Of a stretch of DNA of 64,000 bases, positions 50,205-58,306 are shown piece after piece. The position numbers and the translations under genes are program-made. The stretch spans positions 4,216,001 through 4,280,000 of the forward strand of contig NZ_JAPEOX010000001.1 in assembly GCF_026340675.1 (NCBI RefSeq). The letters are read 5' to 3'. The notes under the pieces were generated by a model, which searched no databases, was not told the DNA's origin, and saw only the letters and a program-made list of their open reading frames with translations. Numbering within the stretch: position 1 is the first letter of the stretch; every line of letters begins with the position of its first letter. Source of the DNA: Streptomyces sp. NBC_01264. GTDB taxonomy: Bacteria; Actinomycetota; Actinomycetes; Streptomycetales; Streptomycetaceae.

Positions 50205-51154
50205 CGCTCGTCGCTCACTTCGGACAGAGGGAGGTCCAGGGGCAGGTCCTGGGTGATGTGGACCGCGTCGGGGCGCAGGTCGCAGGGGGCCGGCATGGCG
50301 CTGCCGGGAAGCTGGACCGCGGCCGCGCCGTGGGCCAGGGCGGCGGCCAGGGCCGCAGGGCCCGTACCCCCCGCGATCAGGAAGCCGGCGAGGGACGCGT
50401 CGCCCGCGCCGACGTTGCTGCGGACCGAGGAGACGGCCGCCGTGCCGTAGTACGTGCCCTCCTCGGAGACCAGGAGCTGACCGTCCGCGCCGAGGGAGGC
50501 CAGGACCGCGCCCGCGCCCAGCGAGCGCAGCTCCTCCGCGGCCTTGAGCACGTCGCCGAGGGTGGCCAGGGGCCGTCCCACGGCCGCCGCGAGCTCCGAG
50601 GCGTTCGGCTTGATCACGTCCGGGCGGGCCGGCAGCGCCGCGAGCAGCGCGGGGCCGGAGGTGTCCAGGGCGATGCGGGCGCCCGCGGCGTGGGCCCGGG
50701 TCACGATGTCGGCGTACCACTCGGGGGCGAGGCCCCTCGGGAGGCTGCCGCAGCAGGCGATCCAGGCGGCGCCGCCCGAGCAGGTGCGGACCGTCTCCAG
50801 GAGGAGCGCCGATTCCTCGGCGGTCAGCGTCGGGCCGACGGCGTTGATCTTGGTGAGGGTGCCGTCGGGTTCGGCGAGGGAGATGTTGGAGCGGGTCTGG
50901 CCGGCGATGGAGACCGCCGTGACGTCCACGCCCTGGGCGCCGAGGAGTTCGGCGATCATCGTGCCCGGTGCGCCGCCGAGCGGCAGGACCGCCGTCGTAC
51001 GGACGCCCGCGGCGGCCACCGCGCGGGAGACGTTCACGCCCTTGCCCCCGGGGTCCACCCGGTCGCCGGTGGCGCGCAGTACCTCACCGCGGTCCAGCGA
51101 GGGGACTTCGTAGGTCCGGTCGAGGGACGGATTGGGGGTGACGGTGAGGATCAT
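50201..51154 (-). CDS. fruK: 1-Phosphofructokinase
   Basis: FruK phosphorylates fructose-1-phosphate to fructose-1,6-bisphosphate. The 317-residue PfkB-family kinase begins with ILTVTPNPSLDRTYEV and contains the substrate motif DPGGKGVNVSRA, the ATP/anion-hole motif SNVGAGDASLAGFL with the catalytic Asp, and KPNASELAAAVG. The ATG at 51154 overlaps the regulator gene stop, and its stop overlaps fruA, both as ATGA, so the three genes are tightly coupled. Confidence 0.95.
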   Translation of the reverse strand: MILTVTPNPSLDRTYEVPSLDRGEVLRATGDRVDPGGKGVNVSRAVAAAGVRTTAVLPLGGAPGTMIAELLGAQGVDVTAVSIAGQTRSNISLAEPDGTLTKINAVGPTLTAEESALLLETVRTCSGGAAWIACCGSLPRGLAPEWYADIVTRAHAAGARIALDTSGPALLAALPARPDVIKPNASELAAAVGRPLATLGDVLKAAEELRSLGAGAVLASLGADGQLLVSEEGTYYGTAAVSSVRSNVGAGDASLAGFLIAGGTGPAALAAALAHGAAAVQLPGSAMPAPCDLRPDAVHITQDLPLDLPLSEVSDER

Positions 51155-51912
51155 ACGAGCACAACTTCCGTACCGGCGGCCTCGATCGCCGCCTTGTGGG
51201 CGGGGCTGAGCCCCTGGTCCGTAATGAGGAGGTCGACGTCGGCGAAGGTGCCGAAGCACGCGAAGTGCTCCTGGCCCGCCTTCGCGGAGTCGGCGAGCAG
51301 GACGACGCGGCGGGCTGCCGCCATCGCGGCCCGCTTGACGGCGGCCTCGGCGAGATCGGGGGTGGTCAGACCGCCCTCGGCCGTGAAGCCGTTCGTGGCG
51401 AGGAAGAGGACGTCCGCGCGGATCTCGGCGTAGGCGCGCAGGGCCCAAGCGTCGACCGCGGCGCGGGTGCGGTGGCGGACGCGGCCTCCGACGAGGTGGA
51501 GGTCGATGCCGGTGTGGTCGGCGAGCCGGGCGGCGACGGGCAGCGCGTGGGTGACCACGGTGAGCGCGGTGTCGACCGGAATGGCGGCCGCGAGACGGGC
51601 CACCGTACTGCCCGCGTCGAGGACGACGCTGCCGCCGTGGGGGAGTTCGGCGAGGGCCGCGGCCGCGATGCGGTCCTTCTCGTCGGCCGCGGTGGACTCG
51701 CGCTCGGTGAGGTCCGGCTCGAAGTCGAGGCGGCCGGCCGGTATGGCGCCGCCGTGCACCCGGCGCACGAGCCCGGCCCGGTCCAGGGCCTTGAGGTCGC
51801 GGCGCACGGTCTCCGCCGTGACCTGGAACTGGTCGGCCAGGGACAGGACGTCGACCCGGCCCGCCTCGCGGGCGAGGCGGAGGATCTCCTGCTGGCGCTC
51901 CGGTGCGTACAT
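51151..51912 (-). CDS. fruR: DeoR-family regulator of the fructose operon
   Basis: The 253-residue regulator has an N-terminal DeoR helix-turn-helix (RQQEILRLAREAGRVDVLSLADQFQVTAETVRRDLKALDRAGLVRRVHGGAI) and a C-terminal sugar-phosphate sensor domain (DRIAAAALAELPHGGSVVLDAGSTVARLA...VLLADSAKAG). As the first gene of the fruR-fruK-fruA operon it should repress the operon and be released by fructose-1-phosphate; this is inferred from gene order. A candidate operator lies in the leader upstream. Confidence 0.9.
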   Translation of the reverse strand: MYAPERQQEILRLAREAGRVDVLSLADQFQVTAETVRRDLKALDRAGLVRRVHGGAIPAGRLDFEPDLTERESTAADEKDRIAAAALAELPHGGSVVLDAGSTVARLAAAIPVDTALTVVTHALPVAARLADHTGIDLHLVGGRVRHRTRAAVDAWALRAYAEIRADVLFLATNGFTAEGGLTTPDLAEAAVKRAAMAAARRVVLLADSAKAGQEHFACFGTFADVDLLITDQGLSPAHKAAIEAAGTEVVLV

Positions 51913-51964
51913 GTGGCTTCAGATCCGTTCGATGCCCGACTCTGTGGATTCCTTCGTAGAGTAC

Positions 51965-51997
51965 GCCCGTTTACGACTGAAAACAAAACAAACGGGC
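51965..51997. promoter_or_regulatory. Candidate fructose-operon operator
   Basis: Inverted arms GCCCGTTT (51965-51972) and AAACGGGC (51990-51997) flank an A-rich stretch (GAAAACAAAAC). The region is 52 to 85 bases upstream of fruR and partly shares bases with the neighbouring terminator. T-rich direct repeats are typical of DeoR-type sites. Weak evidence. Confidence 0.35.
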
Positions 51998-52027
51998 ATG
52001 TCCGCCAACAGAAGCGGACATGCCCGT
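51992..52027 (-). terminator. Terminator of DHA2 exporter gene
   Basis: ACGGGCATGTCCGC (51992-52005) pairs perfectly with GCGGACATGCCCGT (52014-52027) around an 8-base loop, 26 bases past the exporter stop codon on the minus strand. Confidence 0.8.
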
Positions 52028-52052
52028 GAGGAGGGGTGCGGAGGCGTGCGGA

Positions 52053-53642
52053 CTAGCCCGCGTACTCCGTGCCGCCCTCGCGCTCGGCCATGGGGACGGC
52101 CTTGCGCGGCAGCATGAACATCACCGAGAAGATCACGACCATGACGGCCACGACCCACCACATGGCGTGGTGGAACGCGTCGACGTAGGGCGGTCCGAAC
52201 ATCCGGTCGTCCTCGATGAACCCGAAGTACACGACGGAGGTGAGGCCCAGGCCCAGCGCGTTGCCCATCTGGCCGGTGGTGTTGATCAGCCCGGACGCCG
52301 AGCCGGCGTGCTCGCGCGGCACCTCGGAGAGCACGGTGTCGGTCAGCGGCGCGACGATCAGGCCCATGCCGATGCCCATGACGATCAGCGGGGCGGCCAT
52401 CTGCCAGGAGCTGATGGTCATGCCGTACCGGTCCGACTCCCAGATGTAGATGAGCACGCCCGCGGCCATGGTCAGCGCGCCGGCCTGGAGCACCTTGCGG
52501 CCGAAGCGCGGTACGAGCTTCTGCACGGACACGCCCGCGGCGGCCGAGACGGCGATCGAGAACGGGATGCCGGTGGAGCCTGCCTTCAGGGCGCTCCAGC
52601 CGAGGCCCATCTGCATGTAGAGCGTCCAGACCAGGAAGAAGATGCCGGTCGCGAGGCCGAAGGTCAGCTGGACGGCGATACCGCCCGCGAAGCTCTTGAC
52701 CTTGAAGAGGGAGAGCTCGACGAGCGGGGAGCCGTCCTTGCGGATCTTGTACTTCTCGTAGGCGATGAAGGCGCCGAAGACCAGCGGCGAGGCGATCATG
52801 CAGACGAAGCCCCACACCGGCCAGTCGTTCTCACGGCCGTGGGTGAGCGGGAAGATCAGCATGACCAGGGCGAGGGTGGCGAGCACGACGCCCACCAGGT
52901 CCAGGCGCAGCGCCTTGGGGGCCTTGGACTCGGAGATGAACTTGCGGCCCAGGATCACGCCGGCGATGCCGACGGGCAGGTTGATCAGGAAGATCGGGCG
53001 CCATTCGAGACCGGCGATGTTCCACTCGGTGAGCAGGGCGCCGAGCATCGGGCCCGAGACGGCGCCGAGGCCGATGATCGCACCGAACAGGCCGAAGACC
53101 TTGCCGCGCTCGTGCGGCGGGAAGGTGACGTGGATGATCGCGAGCACCTGCGGGACCATCATGGCCGCCATGCCGCCCTGGAGGATGCGGGAGGCGACGA
53201 GCACGTCGGGGTTGGGCGAGAGGCCGCAGAGCAGCGAAGCCGCGGTGAAGCCGGATATGCCGATGAGGAAAAGGCGCTTGCGGCCGTAGATGTCACCGAG
53301 ACGGCCGCCCGTGATCAGTCCGGCGGCGAAGGCGAGCGCGTAGCCCGCGGTGATCCACTGGATGGCGCTGGTGGAGGCGCCGAGGTCCTCGCGCATCCGG
53401 GGTATCGCGATGTTGACGATCGTGACGTCGACCAGGTCCATGAAGGCGGCGGTCATCACGATGGCGAGCGCGATCCAGCGACGGCGGTCGGCGGGGGCCG
53501 CGGGCTCGTCGCCGGTCGCGCGCGTGTCTCCGGCGTCGCCGGCCTTGCTGATCGAGGTGGTCTCTGCGGGAGGGTCGGTCCGCTCTTCTTGTACGGGCCC
53601 GTTCTTTCCTTCGGGCGATGACTGGGTCGTCTCGGTGCTCAT
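52053..53642 (-). CDS. DHA2-type MFS drug exporter
   Basis: The 529-residue protein has 14 predicted helices. It has the DHA2/EmrB pattern: motif A GGRLGDIYGRKRLFLIG, motif D1 MTAAFMDLVDVTIVNIAIPRM near the N-terminus, and motif C GAIIGLGAVSGPMLGALL. It should export a hydrophobic compound by proton antiport. An N-terminal tail of about 50 residues is hydrophilic. The ATG at 53642 lacks a clear ribosome site; an in-frame ATG 21 bases upstream is possible. It is divergent from a WYL-domain regulator across 62 bp, which suggests local control. Confidence 0.92.
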   Translation of the reverse strand: MSTETTQSSPEGKNGPVQEERTDPPAETTSISKAGDAGDTRATGDEPAAPADRRRWIALAIVMTAAFMDLVDVTIVNIAIPRMREDLGASTSAIQWITAGYALAFAAGLITGGRLGDIYGRKRLFLIGISGFTAASLLCGLSPNPDVLVASRILQGGMAAMMVPQVLAIIHVTFPPHERGKVFGLFGAIIGLGAVSGPMLGALLTEWNIAGLEWRPIFLINLPVGIAGVILGRKFISESKAPKALRLDLVGVVLATLALVMLIFPLTHGRENDWPVWGFVCMIASPLVFGAFIAYEKYKIRKDGSPLVELSLFKVKSFAGGIAVQLTFGLATGIFFLVWTLYMQMGLGWSALKAGSTGIPFSIAVSAAAGVSVQKLVPRFGRKVLQAGALTMAAGVLIYIWESDRYGMTISSWQMAAPLIVMGIGMGLIVAPLTDTVLSEVPREHAGSASGLINTTGQMGNALGLGLTSVVYFGFIEDDRMFGPPYVDAFHHAMWWVVAVMVVIFSVMFMLPRKAVPMAEREGGTEYAG

Positions 53643-53704
53643 GAGGAGAAACCTAGACGGCATGTAGGTCAGGTGGTGTCCTATTTGGCTGGCACCTTTG
53701 AACC

Positions 53705-54664
53705 ATGACGGATACCCCGGCCCGCCTCCTCTCCCTGCTCTCCCTGCTCCAGACCCCGCGCGAGTGGCCCGGCAGCGAGCTGGCCGAGCGCCTGCGGGTG
53801 AGCGCCCGCACGATCCGGCGGGACATCGACCGGCTGCGGGAGCTGGGATACCCGGTGGAGGCCACGCTCGGCGCGGAGGGCGGCTACCGGCTCGTGGCGG
53901 GCGCCGCGATGCCGCCGCTCGTCCTGGACGACGAGGAGGCCGTCGCGATCGCGGTGGGGCTGCGGGCAGGGGCCGGGCATGCGATCGAGGGCGTGGAGGA
54001 GGCCTCCGTACGGGCCCTCGCGAAGCTGGAACAGGTCCTGCCGGGGCGGCTGCGGCGGCGGGTGGGCGCACTGCAGTCGGCGACGGTCGCGGTGGCGCGG
54101 GGCGACGGGGCGAGCGTGGATCCGCGGACGCTGACGGCGATCGCCTCGGCGGTGGCGGGGCCGGAGCGGCTGCGGTTCGCCTACCGGGCGCGGGACGGGG
54201 TGGACTCGCGGCGGCTCGTGGAGCCGTACCGGCTGGTCAGCACCGGGAGCCGGTGGTACCTCGTGGCCTACGACATGGAGCGCGAGGACTGGCGGACCTT
54301 CCGGGTGGACCGGGTGAGCGAGCCGGGCGCCACGGGGGTGCGGTTCGCTCCGCGGGGGTTGCCGATGGATGCGGAGGAGTTCGTGCGGCGGGGGCTGCGG
54401 GGTGGGGAGTCCGCGTATCCGGTCGAAGTCACGTTCTCGGTGGCCTCGGGGCTGCCCGAGTGGGTGGCGGAACATGTGGTGGGTGGGGCCGGGGGCGCGG
54501 ACGGCGCCGCCGTGCGGGTGCGGTTCGAGTCGGCGGATTCGCCGGAGTGGCTGGTGGCGCGGTTGGCGCTGGTGGGGGTGCCGTTCGTCGTGCACGGGCC
54601 GGAGGTGCTTGTCGAGGCGGCTCGGGCGCTCGGTGCGCGGCTCGCGGAGGCGGCGGGGGCGTAG
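53705..54664 (+). CDS. HTH/WYL-domain transcriptional regulator
   Basis: The 319-residue regulator has an N-terminal HTH_11-type winged helix (ARLLSLLSLLQTPREWPGSELAERLRVSARTIRRDIDRLRELGYPVEA) and a C-terminal WYL ligand-sensing domain (LRFAYRARDGVDSRRLVEPYRLVSTGSRWYLVAYDMEREDWRTFRVDR) followed by a WCX extension. It is divergent from the DHA2 exporter, with which it shares a 62-bp promoter region; control of the exporter is likely but unproven. The ligand is unknown. Confidence 0.9.
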   Translation: MTDTPARLLSLLSLLQTPREWPGSELAERLRVSARTIRRDIDRLRELGYPVEATLGAEGGYRLVAGAAMPPLVLDDEEAVAIAVGLRAGAGHAIEGVEEASVRALAKLEQVLPGRLRRRVGALQSATVAVARGDGASVDPRTLTAIASAVAGPERLRFAYRARDGVDSRRLVEPYRLVSTGSRWYLVAYDMEREDWRTFRVDRVSEPGATGVRFAPRGLPMDAEEFVRRGLRGGESAYPVEVTFSVASGLPEWVAEHVVGGAGGADGAAVRVRFESADSPEWLVARLALVGVPFVVHGPEVLVEAARALGARLAEAAGA

Positions 54665-54746
54665 CGGGCCCTGCGGGGCCGTCCCCTACCCGCCCTTCCA
54701 CCGTTCCCAGGGCTCCGCCCTGACCCGTCAGGGCCCGGGCTGCGCC

Positions 54747-54804
54747 CGAGGCCCTGGGGCTCCGCCCCAGACCCCGCTCCTCAAACGCCGGAGGGGCTGG
54801 AATG
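54747..54804 (-). repeat. Dispersed extragenic repeat, copy E
   Basis: On the minus strand it reads CCAGCCCCTCCGGCG then TTTGAGGAGCGGGGTCTGGGGC with a GGGGC/GCCCC hairpin. It is intergenic between the WYL regulator and hrdD. Confidence 0.75.
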
Positions 54805-54808
54805 GGGG

Positions 54809-54847
54809 GAGCCCCCGGCGCCTGGGGGGGATAGGCGCCGGGGGCTC
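54809..54847. terminator. Bidirectional terminator between WYL regulator and hrdD
   Basis: GAGCCCCCGGCGCCT (54809-54823) pairs perfectly with AGGCGCCGGGGGCTC (54833-54847). It lies between two converging genes. Confidence 0.85.
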
Positions 54848-54874
54848 GTATGGGGGGCTTCTTCTCGGGGCCGG

Positions 54875-55852
54875 TCAGGCCACCGCGTCGAAGCCGGTGT
54901 CGCGGGCCATCTTCTTCAGTTCGAGCAGCGCGTGCTTCTCGATCTGACGGATCCGCTCGCGGGTCAGGCCGTGCTGCTTGCCCACTTCCGTCAGCGTACG
55001 CTCCCGACCGTCATCAATGCCGTAACGCATCTTGATAATCGACGCGGTTCGCTGATCCAGCTTGCCCAGCAGGTCCTCCAGCTCCTCGCTGCGCAGCAGG
55101 GAGAGGACGGACTGCTCGGGGGAGATGGCCGAAGTGTCTTCGAGCAGGTCGCCGAACTGCGTGTCGCCGTCCTCGTCCACGCCCATGTTCAGGCTGACCG
55201 GGTCGCGCGCCCAGTCCAGGACGTCGCCGACGCGCTTCTCCGTGGTGTCCAGCTCGGCGGCGATCTCCGCGTGCTCCGGGTCCCGGCCGTTCTCGCGGTT
55301 GAACTCGCGCTGGACCCGGCGGATCCGGCCGAGCTCCTCCACCAGGTGGACGGGGAGCCGGATGGTGCGGGACTGGTCGGCGATGGAACGGGTGATCGCC
55401 TGGCGGATCCACCACGTGGCGTACGTGGAGAACTTGAAGCCCTTGGCGTAGTCGAACTTCTCCACGGCGCGGACCAGGCCGGCGTTGCCCTCCTGGATGA
55501 GGTCGAGGAGCGGCAGTCCGCTGCGCGGGTAGCGGCGGGCCACGGCGACGACCAGGCGGAGGTTGGAGCGGATGAAGACTTCCTTGGCGCGCTCGCCCTC
55601 GGCGGCCAGGACTTCGAGCTCCTCCTGGGAGGGCTGCTTGCCCTTGCGCTCTATCGCACCGTCGAGGATCTGCTGGGCGTACACGCCCGCCTCGATGATC
55701 TGCGAGAGCTCCACTTCCTTGGCGGCGTCGAGCAGCGGGGTCCGGGCGATCTCGTCCAGGTACATGCCGACCAGGTCGCGGTCTGCGATCTCCCCGCCCA
55801 CAGAGCGAGCGCTGCTCGTGGACTGACGACGGGCGACGGCGCGGGTTGCCAT
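54875..55852 (-). CDS. hrdD: RNA polymerase sigma factor HrdD (group 2 sigma-70)
   Basis: This 325-residue primary-like sigma factor has the full set of regions: region 1.2 (DRDLVGMYLDEIARTPLL), 2.1-2.4 (SNLRLVVAVARRYPRSGLPLLDLIQEGNAGLVRAVEKFDYAKGFKFSTYATWWIRQAITRSIADQSRTIRLP), 3 (HLVEELGRIRRVQREF), and 4.1-4.2 (MRYGIDDGRERTLTEVGKQHGLTRERIRQIEKHALLELKKM). The MATRAVARRQS N-terminus matches HrdD rather than HrdA/HrdC as I recall them. HrdD is dispensable and stress-inducible in S. coelicolor. A perfect SigR-type promoter lies about 100 bases upstream. No ribosome site problem at 55852. Confidence 0.93.
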   Translation of the reverse strand: MATRAVARRQSTSSARSVGGEIADRDLVGMYLDEIARTPLLDAAKEVELSQIIEAGVYAQQILDGAIERKGKQPSQEELEVLAAEGERAKEVFIRSNLRLVVAVARRYPRSGLPLLDLIQEGNAGLVRAVEKFDYAKGFKFSTYATWWIRQAITRSIADQSRTIRLPVHLVEELGRIRRVQREFNRENGRDPEHAEIAAELDTTEKRVGDVLDWARDPVSLNMGVDEDGDTQFGDLLEDTSAISPEQSVLSLLRSEELEDLLGKLDQRTASIIKMRYGIDDGRERTLTEVGKQHGLTRERIRQIEKHALLELKKMARDTGFDAVA

Positions 55853-56377
55853 GCGTGCTCCCTTGCGATGAGTTCGGTCGCGGTGGTGCGGTGGTTCGGC
55901 TGCACTGGTGCGGCTGCCCGGACACTCTCCCGAGTGCCCGCTTCCGAAGGAAACAACGACTGGAATCGGGACAGAATTCCCACGTTGCTCCCTGTTTTTC
56001 GAGATCTTGCAGTATCCTGCCCCGCCATCCCTCGATCCGAGGGGACCGGCGATGCCGTCGCACTCGAAGAGGTGCAGGTCAGGGCGGTAATTACGGCCGA
56101 CCTCGGAGGGCCGACGGGCCGCGCGAGCGGGGCGTCGATGAGACCACCGTCACACTTGACAGGGCCGTTTTCACCCCGTCGCAGTGCTCGCCACCGGCTG
56201 CACTCCTACCCCAAGAGACGAACCTCAGCGGCTTCTGGTTGCCTCGGCTTGCGATGGCCTACCCGTCCGAGTGAACGTGAGGCATATTCCTTCGGCATGA
56301 GCGGCCGGTCTCCGAGTGTCGGAGGGTCGCTTGTGCCGTCCGGCTTGCGACGCCCACACTCAGAGGAGGTGCTGCAC
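55853..56377. other. Intergenic region between hrdD and the Uma2-like gene
   Basis: This 525-bp gap is less GC-rich than its surroundings. It holds the hrdD SigR-type promoter (55954-55981) and the leader of the plus-strand Uma2-like gene. I find no convincing open reading frame, tRNA or repeat in the remainder. Confidence 0.7.
55954..55981 (-). promoter_or_regulatory. SigR-type promoter of hrdD
   Basis: On the minus strand GGGAAT (55981-55976) and GTTG (55957-55954) are separated by exactly 18 bases, the consensus for the thiol-oxidative-stress sigma factor SigR. It is about 100 bases upstream of the hrdD start. hrdD is a known SigR target in S. coelicolor. Confidence 0.8.
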
Positions 56378-57034
56378 ATGACCGCTCTCGCCCACGAGAC
56401 GCTGGAGGCCGCAATGCCGAAGGTCGCGACTCCCCCGTCGGACCTTGACGACGCCCTGTGGCAGGCATGGAAAGCAATCGAACTCCCCGAGGGCTACCAC
56501 GCCGAGATCATCGAGGGGCTCATCGAGGTGTCACCCACGGGTCGCTTGTCGCACAGCCAGATCGCCAACCGCCTTCGCCGCGCCCTGGACAAGTTCCTGG
56601 ACCGGAGCGAGTTCGCGGCCTTCCAGGACACCCATGTCATTCAGGCACGGAAGGCCTGGATCCCCGACGTCCTGGTGGCACCCGAGGACGTGGAAGAACA
56701 CGGCAGCGAGGACGGGATCGGCATCAAGGCCTCCGCCGTCCAATTGATCGTCGAAGTCGTCTCCCCCGGCAGCGACAGCGTGACACGCGACCGCACCCGC
56801 AAGCGGCGTGAATACGCGCGGGCGGGCATTCCCGTCTACGTCCTCATCGACGACCACGACGACCACGACGAGCACGGCATCGTGACCGTGCTGACCGCCC
56901 CCGATCCCGACCAGGCCATCTACGGCGACGAGGTCCGGGTGGGCTACGGCGCCACGGCCACCATCCCGACCGGCCCCGCCAAGGGGTTCGCCATCGGGGA
57001 GGACGTCACCGGTCCGGCCCGGAGCGGCGGGTAG
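56378..57034 (+). CDS. Uma2-family (DUF820) putative endonuclease
   Basis: The 218-residue protein belongs to the Uma2/DUF820 family with a PD-(D/E)XK nuclease-like fold. The central signature is YHAEIIEGLIEVSPTGRLSHSQIANRLRRAL, then AWIPDVLVA and LIVEVVSPGSDSVTRDRTRKRREYARAGIPVYVLID, which together supply the D...E-x-V core. The role of these proteins is not established; they are common in multi-copy sets in actinomycetes and cyanobacteria. GAGGAGG precedes the ATG at 56378. The 3' end overlaps the converging gene at 57006 by 29 bp. Confidence 0.88.
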   Translation: MTALAHETLEAAMPKVATPPSDLDDALWQAWKAIELPEGYHAEIIEGLIEVSPTGRLSHSQIANRLRRALDKFLDRSEFAAFQDTHVIQARKAWIPDVLVAPEDVEEHGSEDGIGIKASAVQLIVEVVSPGSDSVTRDRTRKRREYARAGIPVYVLIDDHDDHDEHGIVTVLTAPDPDQAIYGDEVRVGYGATATIPTGPAKGFAIGEDVTGPARSGG

Positions 57035-57395
57035 CGACCTCCGGACAGGCCTGGCAGGCCGGTGGGCCCGACTGGGTCCACCATTTGCAGCGGGGGCGGA
57101 GGTGGCAGGGCGGGAGCGCTTGCTCGGAGCCGGACCGGGAGGTCGCCGTCAGGCGGGTGGCCAGGGTGCAGGTGTCGGCCTCGCGGTTGAGGCAGTGCGG
57201 GACGCAGTGCGAGGCCAGGCGGAGCAGGCGGCGCGGTTCCACCCCGGCGGGTAGTCCGGCCAGGGCTTCTGCCGCCGGGCGGGGGGCCGGGAGGTAGGCC
57301 GGGGGGCCGTCCAGGCCGTCGCGGACCGCGAGGACCAGCGACTCCGGCGCGTACGCCGAGCCGCTGGGGCACCAGAGCTGCTCGCGGTCAGCCAA
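57006..57395 (-). CDS. Small Cys-rich protein of uncertain function
   Basis: The 129-residue product starts with TTG at 57395, overlapping the end of the dioxygenase gene. It contains eight cysteines, including a middle pair (HCVPHCLNREADTCTL) and a C-terminal cluster (PPCHLRPRCKWWTQSGPPACQACPEV) that resembles a family sometimes called nitrogen fixation protein in cyanobacteria; that name is from memory and has no demonstrated function. It is probably a metal- or cluster-binding protein. The start is uncertain because the ribosome site is weak. It overlaps the Uma2-like gene tail to tail. Confidence 0.65.
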   Translation of the reverse strand: MADREQLWCPSGSAYAPESLVLAVRDGLDGPPAYLPAPRPAAEALAGLPAGVEPRRLLRLASHCVPHCLNREADTCTLATRLTATSRSGSEQALPPCHLRPRCKWWTQSGPPACQACPEVATRRSGPDR

Positions 57396-58182
57396 ATTGC
57401 AGGGAGCGCTTCGAGAGGCCCATCCAGAACCCCGAGACGGGGGTGGAGGCGGTGGTGAGGTCCGACTCCGCGGCGCCCAGGGTGACGAAGAGGGGGGCGA
57501 AGTGTTCCGTACGGGGGTGGGCCAGGCGGCCGGCCGGGGACTTGGCTTCGAAGTCCAGCAGGGCGTCGATGTCGGAGGCGGCCAGTGCCTCGTGGCCCCA
57601 GGCGTCGAACTCGGCGGACCATGACGGGACGCCCGGGCCGGTGTGGCGCAGGGCGGCCAGGTTGTGGGTGAAGAAGCCGCTGCCCACGATGAGGACGCCT
57701 TCGTCGCGCAGCGGGGCCAGCTTGCGGCCGATCTCCATCAGGCGGCGCGGATCGAGGGTCGGCATCGATATCTGGAGCACCGGTATGTCGGCCCCGGGGA
57801 ACATCTCCACCAGCGGGACGTACGCGCCGTGGTCCAGGCCGCGGTCGGGGATGTCCTGGACGGGGGTGCCCGGGGCCTTGAGGAGCTTGCGGACCGACGC
57901 GGCCAGCTCGGGGGCGCCCGGAGCGTCGTAGCGGACCTGGTAGTAGTGCTCGGGGAACCCCCAGAAGTCGTAGACGAGCGGGACCTGCTCGGTGGCGCCG
58001 AGGGCGAGCGGGGCCTCTTCCCAGTGGGCGGAGACCATCAGGATCGCGCGGGGGCGGGGCAGGTCCGCGGACCAGGCGGCCAGTTCGCCGGGCCAGACCG
58101 GGTCGTCCGCGAGGGGCGGGGCCCCGTGGCTCAGGTACAGCGCCGGCATCCGGGTGGGGGCGAGGGCTTCGGGCGTCGGCAT
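57388..58182 (-). CDS. LigB-type extradiol dioxygenase (4,5-DOPA dioxygenase-like)
   Basis: The 264-residue enzyme belongs to the class III extradiol dioxygenases (YgiD/DODA). The non-heme metal ligands are visible as YLSHGAPPLADDP (His near the N-terminus), VSAHWE and RGLDHGAYVPL. It should open a catechol ring, though the true substrate is unknown. The ATG at 58182 is chosen because GGAG is 6 bases upstream; an in-frame frame from 58284 reads through the operator palindrome. A near-perfect palindrome 48 bases upstream suggests control by a MarR/TetR-type repressor. Confidence 0.9.
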   Translation of the reverse strand: MPTPEALAPTRMPALYLSHGAPPLADDPVWPGELAAWSADLPRPRAILMVSAHWEEAPLALGATEQVPLVYDFWGFPEHYYQVRYDAPGAPELAASVRKLLKAPGTPVQDIPDRGLDHGAYVPLVEMFPGADIPVLQISMPTLDPRRLMEIGRKLAPLRDEGVLIVGSGFFTHNLAALRHTGPGVPSWSAEFDAWGHEALAASDIDALLDFEAKSPAGRLAHPRTEHFAPLFVTLGAAESDLTTASTPVSGFWMGLSKRSLQFG

Positions 58183-58229
58183 CGGGAGCTCCAGGAATCG
58201 TCGCGGCGGGGCGCCACGGACAAGACTAA

Positions 58230-58261
58230 CCCCACATCGTTCAAATTTGAACGATGCGGGG
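58230..58261. promoter_or_regulatory. Palindromic operator upstream of the dioxygenase gene
   Basis: The central 22 bp (58235-58256) form a perfect palindrome around TTCAAATTTGAA, extended by CCCC/GGGG arms with one mismatched pair. MarR-family repressors bind sites of this type. No MarR gene is adjacent. Confidence 0.65.
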
Positions 58262-58306
58262 TCATCAGTCATTCCCGTACCCACCCCGGAGCGGGGTCCG
58301 CCCGGG

